This document shows, piece after piece, positions 39,847 to 47,509 of a stretch of DNA of 64,000 nt. Location: assembly GCA_018261735.1 (NCBI GenBank), contig JAGTRM010000006.1, forward strand, positions 62,001 through 126,000, in the 5' to 3' direction. The stretch is from Pseudomonadota bacterium. GTDB lineage: Bacteria > Pseudomonadota > Gammaproteobacteria > Burkholderiales > Chitinibacteraceae. Below the pieces are notes generated by a model that worked only from the letters and a program-made list of their open reading frames with translations, made no database searches and had not been told where the DNA came from. A program made the translations under genes and the position numbers. Numbering within the stretch: position 1 is the stretch's first letter; each line of letters begins with the position of its first letter.

Positions 39847-40257
39847 TCAGGAATAGTGCAGGAATAATCCAGCCAGCAGCGCATAGCGCGCCGCCTTGCC
39901 CAGCGTGATCCACAAGATCACCGGCAACCACGGCCAGCGCAGCCAGCCAGCCACGCCACACAAGGCATCGCCCACCAGAGGCACCCAGCTCAACAGCAGG
40001 CTCGCCGGACCAAAGCGCCGCGCCAGCCGCACGGCCCGGCCTTCCGGCGCGGCCGGCAGGCGCCAGCCGAGCCAAACCGTGGTCAGCCCGCCCAACACAT
40101 TGCCCAGCGTGGCCACAACCACGGCAGCCACGACGGTCTGCGGCTGGAAATGCAGCAGCGCCAGCAAGGCGGCCTCGGAATTGCCAGGCAGGATCGTTGC
40201 CGAAACGAACGCCGAGCCAAACAGACCGGCCAGCCAGCCGACGCTCTCAAGCAACAT
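39847..40257 (-). CDS. YqaA family (DedA-like) inner-membrane protein
   Basis: A 136-aa membrane protein of the YqaA branch of the SNARE-associated/DedA superfamily. It opens GLFGSAFVSATILPGNSEAAL, of which SATILPGNSE is the signature, followed by the G-rich NVLGGLTTVWLG and three further hydrophobic segments. Function unknown; relatives act in membrane lipid or ion homeostasis. The ATG at 40257 gives the family's length; the longer frame to 40404 overlaps cyaY. It lies 8 bp after cyaY. Confidence 0.85.
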   Translation of the reverse strand: MLLESVGWLAGLFGSAFVSATILPGNSEAALLALLHFQPQTVVAAVVVATLGNVLGGLTTVWLGWRLPAAPEGRAVRLARRFGPASLLLSWVPLVGDALCGVAGWLRWPWLPVILWITLGKAARYALLAGLFLHYS

Positions 40258-40265
40258 CGGACGGC

Positions 40266-40577
40266 TCAGAACGCAAAAGGTTCGCCCGATTGGGCGGACA
40301 ACGCGGCAGCCAGATCGGCAAAGAATTCGCCTTCGTCGCGGGTATTGCGCCAAACCCCGTCCTGCAGGCGGTAATGAAATCCGCCGCTTTTCGCCGCGAT
40401 CCACAATTCCTGGTTGAAGGCGTGGCGATTCACAATCACTTTGCTGCCGTCGCCCAGCTCGATCTCCAGCACGTTGCCCGCGCGCATCGGGTCGACATCC
40501 AGTCCGCTGTCGTCCAGCGCGGTTTCGATGCGGGCAAACACTGCATCGGTCAATTCAAGAAATTCGGATTCGGTCAT
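40266..40577 (-). CDS. cyaY: Iron-sulfur cluster assembly protein CyaY (frataxin)
   Basis: A 103-aa bacterial frataxin. It has an acidic N-terminal helix (ESEFLELTDAVFARIETALDD), then a beta sheet with NRHAFNQELWIAAKSGGFHY, which holds the conserved QxWIA-type strand. It binds iron and tunes IscS activity in Fe-S cluster assembly. It is divergent from lptM, the classical gammaproteobacterial and betaproteobacterial arrangement. Confidence 0.95.
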   Translation of the reverse strand: MTESEFLELTDAVFARIETALDDSGLDVDPMRAGNVLEIELGDGSKVIVNRHAFNQELWIAAKSGGFHYRLQDGVWRNTRDEGEFFADLAAALSAQSGEPFAF

Positions 40578-40597
40578 GGGGCGCTGATCCCGTGTAA

Positions 40598-40611
40598 AAT
40601 AAGCGCTTATT
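40598..40611. promoter_or_regulatory. Perfect palindrome in the cyaY/lptM divergent promoter
   Basis: AATAAGCGCTTATT is a perfect 14-bp palindrome in a gap of only 54 bp. TAAAAT at 40595-40600 could be the lptM -10 box, so a regulator here would affect both genes. Confidence 0.4.
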
Positions 40612-40631
40612 CTGCCACCGAACTTATCGCC

Positions 40632-40751
40632 ATGCGCTCACTGCTTGTTATTCCCCTTCTGGCCGGCCTTCTACTCGGCGCCTGCGGTTACAAAGGCGCG
40701 CTTTACCTGCCCAAGGCCTCGGCACCCGCAGCGGCCTCCGCACCCCGGTAA
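40632..40751 (+). CDS. lptM: LptM-type small lipoprotein
   Basis: A 39-aa lipoprotein: a signal ending LLLGAC (acylated Cys18) followed by GYKGALYLP, the short conserved core of LptM (formerly YifL), which helps LptD maturation in LPS export. It is usually followed by lysA-dapF, but here a terminator comes at once and lysA is absent. The 20-residue mature tail is Pro/Ala-rich. Confidence 0.85.
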   Translation: MRSLLVIPLLAGLLLGACGYKGALYLPKASAPAAASAPR

Positions 40752-40768
40752 AACCCGCAAAACCATAG

Positions 40769-40804
40769 AAAAAGCCGGACTGAACGCCTCAGATCCGGCT
40801 TTTT
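40769..40804. terminator. Bidirectional terminator of lptM and the sugar-acid operon
   Basis: AAAAAGCCGGA (40769-40779) and TCCGGCTTTTT (40794-40804) are perfect arms around a 14-nt loop, with A-run and T-run flanks. It lies between convergent lptM and the racemase-like gene. Confidence 0.85.
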
Positions 40805-40828
40805 ACTTGGGTTTCGCCCTTCGCGATA

Positions 40829-41530
40829 TCAGCTCAATACCGCTGTTTCTCGCGCAACCTTCGTCTTTCCTTCGGCCATCGTATCCAGACGCATCCTGAG
40901 CCGTGTCACGCCACTCTCCGGAGAAGTCAGCACGGGCACCGCCGGTGTTTCCATGCCCTCCATCACCCGGGCCATGGAAGCCTGCGCCAGCACCACGACA
41001 TCGCTGTTTGCCAACGCCTCCTTCAATCCGGCCGAGACGATGCGATCGTGCGTGGCGTGGTCGCCGGCCAGCAATGCAGTGAAAGCATCCGCCATCAAAT
41101 GCGGACGCAGATCGATCTGCTTGCCGCTTTCCCGCGCTTTGCGCCTGATAATCTCCAGCGTCGGCCTCAATGTGGTTTCCACGGTCGCCAGTACAGCCAC
41201 CCTCGGCCCCTTCTCAATCGCGGCTTCGACCATGGCCTCGTCCACCCGCATCAACGGCATGGAGGTCAGGAACTGGCATTGTTCGACGCTGGCGCCGATG
41301 GAAGAACAAGCCGTCATGAACATGGCGCATCCCGCCCGCTCTGCTTCCTGAACATAGCCAGCGATCCGGGCATTGACAGCAGTATTCGGCCCACCGTTTT
41401 TCATCACGTCGCGAATCATCGAATCTTCGATGATATGCATGATTTGAACATCCGGCATGATCCTGGCGGTCAGCGACTGGAACAGACTCAACGTGGCCGC
41501 GCTCGTATGGAAAATTGCAACTTTTGTCAT
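40829..41530 (-). CDS. Asp/Glu racemase-fold protein with one catalytic Cys
   Basis: A 233-aa cytoplasmic enzyme of the Asp/Glu/hydantoin racemase superfamily. The first catalytic Cys is in FMTACSSIG. At the second position the sequence is VVLAQASM, with Ala where two-base racemases have Cys. One-Cys members include arylmalonate decarboxylase-like and maleate-isomerase-like enzymes, so racemisation is doubtful. The ATG at 41530 has GGTGACGAG ahead. It is last in the operon with the BKACE and Otn genes, so its substrate is probably a sugar acid or beta-keto acid intermediate (inference). Confidence 0.8.
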   Translation of the reverse strand: MTKVAIFHTSAATLSLFQSLTARIMPDVQIMHIIEDSMIRDVMKNGGPNTAVNARIAGYVQEAERAGCAMFMTACSSIGASVEQCQFLTSMPLMRVDEAMVEAAIEKGPRVAVLATVETTLRPTLEIIRRKARESGKQIDLRPHLMADAFTALLAGDHATHDRIVSAGLKEALANSDVVVLAQASMARVMEGMETPAVPVLTSPESGVTRLRMRLDTMAEGKTKVARETAVLS

Positions 41531-41561
41531 CTCGTCACCTTGATTGGATAAGAAGAAATTT

Positions 41562-41981
41562 TTACAAAGCATCCGCCAGTGCAGCCACGATCAGTTCAGC
41601 GGCTTCGAGGTCTTCCTTGGCCGAAATTCCGCCGATGGCCAGCGCACCAATTAACTGCTTGTCGGCATTGAACACGGGAAGCCCACCGGGCATGGCCGAA
41701 AACTTGTCGTCGGCAAAATAAGAAATTTCCAGGTTTTCCTGCTGCAAGCGCTGCAGAAACACATGGGTAGGCGCCCCCATCCGCGCAGCGGTATAAGCCT
41801 TGCGCTGGGTCAGCTCGATACTCAGCAGCTTGGCCTCCTCCATCCTGGCGAAAGCCAGCAAGAAGCCACTCTTGTCACACACGGCAACGCTCAACGGACG
41901 ACCGCCATAACGCTGCTGCGAAAGCTGCAACGCGTGTTGCACGGCGGATTGCGCAATAGCAAGGGTCAAGTTTTGAAGCAT
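41562..41981 (-). CDS. GlcG/HbpS-like protein
   Basis: A 139-aa protein of the GlcG/HbpS family (haem-degrading domain, PF03928 type). It has the opening VAVCDKSGFLLAFARMEEA and C-terminal GALAIGGISAKEDLEAA. Some family members bind haem or a small ligand; many sit in catabolic operons with unknown roles. AGGAG precedes the ATG. It starts 2 bp after the BKACE stop and is 31 bp ahead of the racemase-fold gene. Confidence 0.85.
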   Translation of the reverse strand: MLQNLTLAIAQSAVQHALQLSQQRYGGRPLSVAVCDKSGFLLAFARMEEAKLLSIELTQRKAYTAARMGAPTHVFLQRLQQENLEISYFADDKFSAMPGGLPVFNADKQLIGALAIGGISAKEDLEAAELIVAALADAL

Positions 41982-41983
41982 GG

Positions 41984-42802
41984 TTATAGCTCCTGGGGTC
42001 GAGGTTGAATATTGAGAATGCGCCGCGCTTCATCGGGCGTTGCCACCTCGCGATCCATGCCGCGAATTATGGACGCGAGTTTTTCAACGAGCTGCAGGTT
42101 GTTTTCGGCATGCGCATCCGGACTGATGAACTGGCTATCTTCGAAACCGATGCGCACCAGGTCGGCGCCCATGCCTATGGCTGCCGCCAGGAAGGAAAAT
42201 CCCTTGCGCCCATAGTGGGTGACGCCCCAGAGCGCATCCTTGGGAATGAACTGGCGGAAAGCCACGAGCGCATCGATGGTGGCCGGCATGGTGCCGCGAT
42301 GACCAAATACGGTGTTGAACAGCAGCGGCCGGGATAGCGTAACGGCCGGTTCGAGCTGGAGAATGTTGCCGATCATGCCGACCTCAAACACCTCGAACTC
42401 AGGGACGATCAATTTGCGCGCGGCGCTTTGCGCACAAAAAAGCATGTCGGGCAAAGAATTGGCATAAACCGCATCGCCCAGATTGACCGATCCACCATTG
42501 AGCGAAGCCATTTCCACCAGCGGGCACTGCACCAGCGGGGCACAACGCTGCGTCATATCCATGGCTGACAACCCGCCCGTCGATGCCTGCAGGATCAGGT
42601 TGGAGCCCTTGCGAATCAGGCGAATGGTCTTGTCGAAATCGGTCACATCATCGGTGAGCTGGCCGGTACGATCCCGTACATGCAGGTGCACCATGGCTGC
42701 GCCATAACGTTCGGCCGCAATCACTTCCTCGGCAACTTCACCGGGTTCGACCCGTGTTTCACTCGCCGCTACCGGCGCCAGCGAAATGATGACTTTATTC
42801 AT
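41984..42802 (-). CDS. BKACE family enzyme (DUF849, beta-keto acid cleavage)
   Basis: A 272-aa zinc-dependent TIM-barrel enzyme. The BKACE family cleaves a beta-keto acid with acetyl-CoA to give acetoacetate and a new acyl-CoA. Metal ligands His39 and His41 lie in MVHLHVRDR; the third acidic ligand is in RIGFEDSQF. Start chosen at ATG 42802 with GAGG ahead, not the GTG 6 bp upstream. A 106-bp gap separates it from otnI; HbpS-like follows by 2 bp. Its substrate is unknown; the operon suggests a C4 sugar acid. Confidence 0.9.
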   Translation of the reverse strand: MNKVIISLAPVAASETRVEPGEVAEEVIAAERYGAAMVHLHVRDRTGQLTDDVTDFDKTIRLIRKGSNLILQASTGGLSAMDMTQRCAPLVQCPLVEMASLNGGSVNLGDAVYANSLPDMLFCAQSAARKLIVPEFEVFEVGMIGNILQLEPAVTLSRPLLFNTVFGHRGTMPATIDALVAFRQFIPKDALWGVTHYGRKGFSFLAAAIGMGADLVRIGFEDSQFISPDAHAENNLQLVEKLASIIRGMDREVATPDEARRILNIQPRPQEL

Positions 42803-42908
42803 AACCACGCCTCTTCGTTAGTATTGATCTAATGAGTGAAACGCGACGGGTACTTGTCCATGATGCACACGACCTGTCTCCGGCACGATGTCGCAGGTTC
42901 TGTCGACG
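42803..42908. other. Gap inside the sugar-acid operon
   Basis: This 106-bp gap is the only sizeable one in the operon. It may hold an internal promoter for the BKACE-HbpS-racemase half. No clear hairpin or gene was seen. Confidence 0.35.
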
Positions 42909-43688
42909 CTAGAGCACGGCCTGCTGCAGCCAGCCCAATCCGGCCTCGGTATTGCCGCGCGGGCGATACTCACACCCCACCCAGCCGCCATAGCCCAGCA
43001 CGTCCAGTTGCCGGAATAGCCAGGGATAATTCATTTCGCCTTCGTCGGGTTCGTGCCGGTCCGGGACTGATGCAATCTGGATATGCCCGATCAGCGGCCA
43101 CATCCTGCGCATCGTTGCCATCACATTGCCGGTCATGATCTGGCAGTGGTAAACATCGAATTGCAGTGCCACGTTTTCGCAACCGACTTCTTCCAGCAGG
43201 GATTGCGCTTGCTGGGGCGTACTCAGGTAGTAGCCGGGCATGTCATAGCAATTGATTGGCTCGATCAGCAGCTGGATGCCATGGGGTTTGAAAACCCTGG
43301 CGGCGTAGCGCAGGTTGCGCACAAAGGTTTGCCGCTGCAGCGCATCGGGAATGTCCGGCTGGCGCAAGCCCGCCATCACATGCAGCCGCTCGCAGCCCAA
43401 TTCACGGGCGTAAGCCAGCGCAAGCGCCACGCTTTCCTCGAAGTGCTTTTCACGTCCCGGCAAGGCGGCCAAACCGCGCTCGCCCGCAGCCCAGTTGCCG
43501 GGCGGCAAATTGAACAGTGCCTGGGTCAGCTCGTTCCTGTTGAGTTCAGAACGTATCGCGGAAGCCTCGAACTCATACGGGAACAGATACTCCACCCCCC
43601 GAAAACCCGCACTGGCAGCCCGCGAAAAACGGTCGAGGAAGCCCGTTTCGTTAAACATCATGGTCAGGTTGGCGGCGAATCGGGTCAT
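42909..43688 (-). CDS. otnI: 2-oxo-tetronate isomerase OtnI
   Basis: A 259-aa TIM-barrel isomerase of the hydroxypyruvate isomerase family. It begins MTRFAANLTMMFNETGFLDR, with the GVEYLFPYEF region of OtnI/Hyi proteins, LLIEPINCYDMPGYYL and QFDVYHCQIM (metal-binding acid and His). It interconverts 2-oxo- and 3-oxo-tetronate. It starts 4 bp after otnC. Together with OtnK and OtnC it defines the 3-oxo-tetronate route. Confidence 0.88.
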   Translation of the reverse strand: MTRFAANLTMMFNETGFLDRFSRAASAGFRGVEYLFPYEFEASAIRSELNRNELTQALFNLPPGNWAAGERGLAALPGREKHFEESVALALAYARELGCERLHVMAGLRQPDIPDALQRQTFVRNLRYAARVFKPHGIQLLIEPINCYDMPGYYLSTPQQAQSLLEEVGCENVALQFDVYHCQIMTGNVMATMRRMWPLIGHIQIASVPDRHEPDEGEMNYPWLFRQLDVLGYGGWVGCEYRPRGNTEAGLGWLQQAVL

Positions 43689-43692
43689 GGCG

Positions 43693-44334
43693 CTAGCTCC
43701 GGGCCAGTTGCATCTGTTCCAGCTCCGTCACATTCGCCGGGCTCAGCATGTTGTAGGGCTGCGAGCGCAGCAGCAGAAACAGGCGCGCCGTGTCTTCCAG
43801 TTCTTCGGCATTGGCCACGGCCTGCGCCAAATCCTTGCCGCTGACCACCGGGCCATGATTGGCCAGCAGTACCGCCACATGCGTCGGTGCCTTGGCCGCC
43901 ACGGCTGGCGCCAGCTCCGGCGAACCCGGGCGCATGTAGGGCAACAACGGCAGCTTGCCAACCCGCATCACGTAATAAGGGGTTATCGGAGGCAGGCAGT
44001 TGTCCTCGGGCAGGCCAGAGAGGCAAGACAACGCCGTCAGCCAGGTTGAATGCAGATGGACGACAGCACCGCACTTGACCCGGTTCGCGTACATGGCCAT
44101 GTGCATCGGCCACTCTTTGGATGGGGGATCGCCCGCGAGCAACTCGCCCTCAGGCGAGAGCTTGCTCAAGGCATCGGGATTGAGCTCGCCAAAACTTGAT
44201 CCGGTCGGCGAGATCAGGATGTTGCCATCGGGCAGACGCACGCTGATATTGCCGGCGCCACCACTCACGTAGCCACGCATGAACAGGGATCGCGCCAATG
44301 AAGCCATTTGCTCACGCAGTTGTTGTTCAGTCAC
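43693..44334 (-). CDS. otnC: 3-oxo-tetronate 4-phosphate decarboxylase OtnC
   Basis: A 213-aa class II aldolase/adducin-family enzyme. It has GNISVRLPDGNILISPTG at the N-terminus, the zinc His pair in VHLHSTWLTALSC, and a third His in LLANHGPVV. It decarboxylates 3-oxo-tetronate 4-phosphate to dihydroxyacetone phosphate. The start is GTG at 44334, inside the end of otnK, with AGGAG 7 nt ahead, giving the family's length; an in-frame ATG at 44376 is rejected. The 8-nt overlap implies translational coupling. Confidence 0.88.
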   Translation of the reverse strand: MTEQQLREQMASLARSLFMRGYVSGGAGNISVRLPDGNILISPTGSSFGELNPDALSKLSPEGELLAGDPPSKEWPMHMAMYANRVKCGAVVHLHSTWLTALSCLSGLPEDNCLPPITPYYVMRVGKLPLLPYMRPGSPELAPAVAAKAPTHVAVLLANHGPVVSGKDLAQAVANAEELEDTARLFLLLRSQPYNMLSPANVTELEQMQLARS

Positions 44335-45592
44335 GATAAATCTCCTGAGCGCGTTCGAAGAAATGTTCGTCGCCAAAATTGCCGGATTTCAACGCCATAT
44401 GGATGGGGCGCTGCAGATCGCGCACCCATGGCACCCCCGGCACAATCGGCAAGCCGATGTGAAACCCCGTGACGCCAAGCCCCTGGACCACGCTGCCGGA
44501 GGTTTCGCCACCGGCCACAATAAAAGTCGAAAATCCGGCCTGATAAAGCTGTGCCGCCACGGCGGAAAAAACCTGCTCAATCGCCTGCGCGGTTTTGGCC
44601 GCGCCGTGTTGCTGCTGGATTTGCTGCAGTTTCTCCGGTGGCTGCGTGGCATACAGCATGGGCGCCCACCCGGTTTGCGGCTGGTTCAATACCCACTGCA
44701 CCAGCTGCTTGACATAGGCCGCATCGTCCAGACAACGCGCCACATCCAGTTCAAACGAAGCCGCACGGGCGCGGTAGGCCGCCACTTGCCGATTGGTCAT
44801 TACCGAACAGCTTCCTGCCAGCACCACGGCACGGCTATCGGCTGCAGGCAAAATCGCAGCCTGGCTCTGCTGACGTGATACACCGACACGGGCAGCCAAC
44901 GTAGCGCCCAATCCCGAGCCCCCCGTCAGCAGGGGTAAATCTCCCACTGCAGCGGCGATCTGCTGGAGATCAGGCATGGTCAGGGCATCCAGCACGGCGT
45001 AGCGCACGCCGTCCCGGCGCAATTGCTGCAGGCGCAGTGCAATCGCCTCCGGCCCTTGCTGGATGACATCCAGCGCCACCAAACCGCTTCGAGCACGCGA
45101 CTGCGGCGCCAATAACTGCTGAATATCGGCATCCCACATCGGCGTAACCGGATGGTTTTCCATGCCGCAACGGTTGAGCAACTTGCCGTTCACAAACAGA
45201 TGGCCATGCACAACGGTGCGCCCGTTCGGCGGCAACGCCGGACAAACCACGGTGAAATTCGTATCCAGCTCAGCCAGCAAGGCATCGATGACCGGGCCGA
45301 TATTGCCGCTCGGCGTGGAATCGAACGTGGAGCAATACTTGAAGAAAATCTGCTCCGCGCCCGCCCGGGTCTTGAGCCAGCGGCAGGCTGCCACCGATTG
45401 CGCCGTCGCCTCTTCCACGGCACAAGACCGGCTTTTCAGCGAAATCACCACGGCATCCACTTCACCCGGCAGAGTGTCTGCAGTGGGTACCCCGATCAGT
45501 TGCACCACATGCCAGCCTTGCTCCACCATAAAACCGGCGATATCGGTGGCTCCGGTAAAATCGTCAGCAATTACGCCCAACTTGACAGCCAT
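44327..45592 (-). CDS. otnK: 3-oxo-tetronate kinase OtnK (DUF1537 family)
   Basis: A 421-aa four-carbon acid sugar kinase. The N-terminal domain opens LGVIADDFTGATDIAGFM with the substrate-binding DDFTGA. The C-terminal nucleotide-binding half has VLAGSCSVMTNRQ and the glycine-rich VAGGETSGSVVQGLGV. It phosphorylates 3-oxo-tetronate at C4. The start at 45592 has GAGGAGC ahead. It follows the TRAP permease gene by 29 bp and overlaps otnC by 8 nt. Confidence 0.9.
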   Translation of the reverse strand: MAVKLGVIADDFTGATDIAGFMVEQGWHVVQLIGVPTADTLPGEVDAVVISLKSRSCAVEEATAQSVAACRWLKTRAGAEQIFFKYCSTFDSTPSGNIGPVIDALLAELDTNFTVVCPALPPNGRTVVHGHLFVNGKLLNRCGMENHPVTPMWDADIQQLLAPQSRARSGLVALDVIQQGPEAIALRLQQLRRDGVRYAVLDALTMPDLQQIAAAVGDLPLLTGGSGLGATLAARVGVSRQQSQAAILPAADSRAVVLAGSCSVMTNRQVAAYRARAASFELDVARCLDDAAYVKQLVQWVLNQPQTGWAPMLYATQPPEKLQQIQQQHGAAKTAQAIEQVFSAVAAQLYQAGFSTFIVAGGETSGSVVQGLGVTGFHIGLPIVPGVPWVRDLQRPIHMALKSGNFGDEHFFERAQEIYRD

Positions 45593-45621
45593 CTTTATGC
45601 TCCTCAATGGATTGGCCAGGA

Positions 45622-47490
45622 TCAGAGGAATCCGATGGAGATCCAGGGCACTGCCGCCACAATGATCAAACCGAAAATCAATGCAGCCAGATAACCCCAG
45701 ATGTAGCGAATTCCCTCGTCCGGATGCACCTTGCTCACCGCGCAACAGCCGTAATAGCCCACACCGAACGGCGGCGAGAACAGACCGGCGCCCATGGCCA
45801 GGATGACCACCATGGCATAGTGCACATCGTGGACTCCCATCTCGCGAGCGATCGGGAACAAGAGCGGTCCGAACAGGACGATGGCAGGAATGCCTTCCAG
45901 CACACTGCCCAGAATGATGAAGGCGACAATCGAAACGGCCATGAAGGCGCCGGGTCCGCCCAGCTTCTTCATGAGCATGGCCAGATCCTGCGAGAAGCCC
46001 GATTGCGTCAGCCCCCAGGCCATGGCCGTGGCCGCGCCGATGATGAAGATGATCGCGCCCGAAAGTGAGGCCGTATCAATCAACATCTTGCCTGCGCGCT
46101 TGAAATCGAATTGCCGATAGATCAGCAGACCAGCCAGTACCGAGTACGCAATCCCGATCGTTGAAACTTCCGTGGCCGTGGCAATACCGCCGACGACGGC
46201 AAACCGGATCAGGAAAGGCAGCACAAGCGCCGGAAAAGCGATGGCAAAAAAGCGTGCGATATCCTTCTTCGTGGAACGCTTGACCTTGCTCAGATCCTCG
46301 TTGCGATTTCGCCACCACACCACCAGGCACAGGGCCAGGCCCACCACGAAAGCGGGCAACAAGCCGCCGGTAAACAGTGCGGCGATGGAAACGCCAGTAA
46401 CCGATCCAATGGTGATCAGCACGATGCTGGGCGGCACGGTTTCAGTCTGTGCCCCCGTTACCGACAGCAGAGCCACCAGATCCCCGGCCTTGGCGCCGCG
46501 CTCCTTCATTTCCGGGAACAGAACCGGTGCCACCGCCGCCTGGTCGGCCGTTTTTGAGCCCGAGATACCGGAAACCAGGTACATGGCGCCGATCAGCACA
46601 TAGGACAAACCGCCACGCACATGCCCCAGCATGCTGGCCAGAAACTGCACCATGGCGCGAGCCATGCCGGTCATCTCTATCAATTGCCCCAGGAACACGA
46701 ACAACGGCACCGCCAGCAGCACCAGGTGCGACATGCCTTCATCCAGACGTCCCACCATGACAGGCATCGGGGTACGCGTGGTCAGTGCGAGGTAGCCAAA
46801 GGTGGCAAGCGCGAACGAAAAGGCAATGGGAACCCCGGCAAATACATTAACCCCCACCACGCCGACAAAGAAGATCAGCAGGTTTGCTTTCCCGAGAGCA
46901 TTCAGCGAAGGCCCCGCCAGAACAAACAGGACAATGATGGCGGCCACGGCCACGGCCGCCTTCACTACCGTTTTGGGTTTACCCACCAGAATCAGGCGCA
47001 TCACGGTGGTGACTGCCATCAAGGCACAGCCCAGGGGTATGGCTATCGTGCGCCAAAAGTTGCTGATTTCCAGCGCTGGCGTGGTGATCATGGCCTCTTC
47101 GCTGGCATATTCCCACGCCGGCCAGAGGATGAGCAGCACGAAAGCCAGCGAAGCCACGATGGCCAACGTATCCATCAGCGCCCGGGTTTCACCGTGCAGT
47201 TTTGACAGAAACGCGGTCATCCGCATGTGCTCGCTGCGCCGCAAAGCCACTACGGCACCAAGCATCGACAACCAAAGAAAGAGGATGGAGGCAAGCTCGT
47301 CCGACCAGACCAGAGGCGTGTGAAACAGATAGCGGGCACTCACTCCGGAAAGCAGCACGATGATTTCGGCCAACACCAAGGTGCCGGCAAAATACTCAAC
47401 CGTTTTCCCAAGGAAGCGATCACAGGTTGAAACCCATCCAAGCCAGCCCTGGGCAGATGCCAGGGGCAACGTGACAGAAGACGATTGCAT
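45622..47490 (-). CDS. Fused TRAP transporter permease (DctQ-DctM)
   Basis: A 622-aa inner-membrane permease that combines both TRAP membrane subunits. The first ~170 residues are a DctQ domain with four TM helices (it has FHTPLVWSDELASILFLW). The rest is the DctM domain with about twelve helices (GVPIAFSFALATFGY, YLVSGISGSKTADQAAVAPV, VSIAALFTGGLLPA). It imports an organic or sugar acid with sodium, delivered by the periplasmic protein encoded just upstream, 19 bp away. It is co-transcribed with otnK. Confidence 0.93.
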   Translation of the reverse strand: MQSSSVTLPLASAQGWLGWVSTCDRFLGKTVEYFAGTLVLAEIIVLLSGVSARYLFHTPLVWSDELASILFLWLSMLGAVVALRRSEHMRMTAFLSKLHGETRALMDTLAIVASLAFVLLILWPAWEYASEEAMITTPALEISNFWRTIAIPLGCALMAVTTVMRLILVGKPKTVVKAAVAVAAIIVLFVLAGPSLNALGKANLLIFFVGVVGVNVFAGVPIAFSFALATFGYLALTTRTPMPVMVGRLDEGMSHLVLLAVPLFVFLGQLIEMTGMARAMVQFLASMLGHVRGGLSYVLIGAMYLVSGISGSKTADQAAVAPVLFPEMKERGAKAGDLVALLSVTGAQTETVPPSIVLITIGSVTGVSIAALFTGGLLPAFVVGLALCLVVWWRNRNEDLSKVKRSTKKDIARFFAIAFPALVLPFLIRFAVVGGIATATEVSTIGIAYSVLAGLLIYRQFDFKRAGKMLIDTASLSGAIIFIIGAATAMAWGLTQSGFSQDLAMLMKKLGGPGAFMAVSIVAFIILGSVLEGIPAIVLFGPLLFPIAREMGVHDVHYAMVVILAMGAGLFSPPFGVGYYGCCAVSKVHPDEGIRYIWGYLAALIFGLIIVAAVPWISIGFL

Positions 47491-47509
47491 TGCCTACCCT
47501 CCTCAATGA

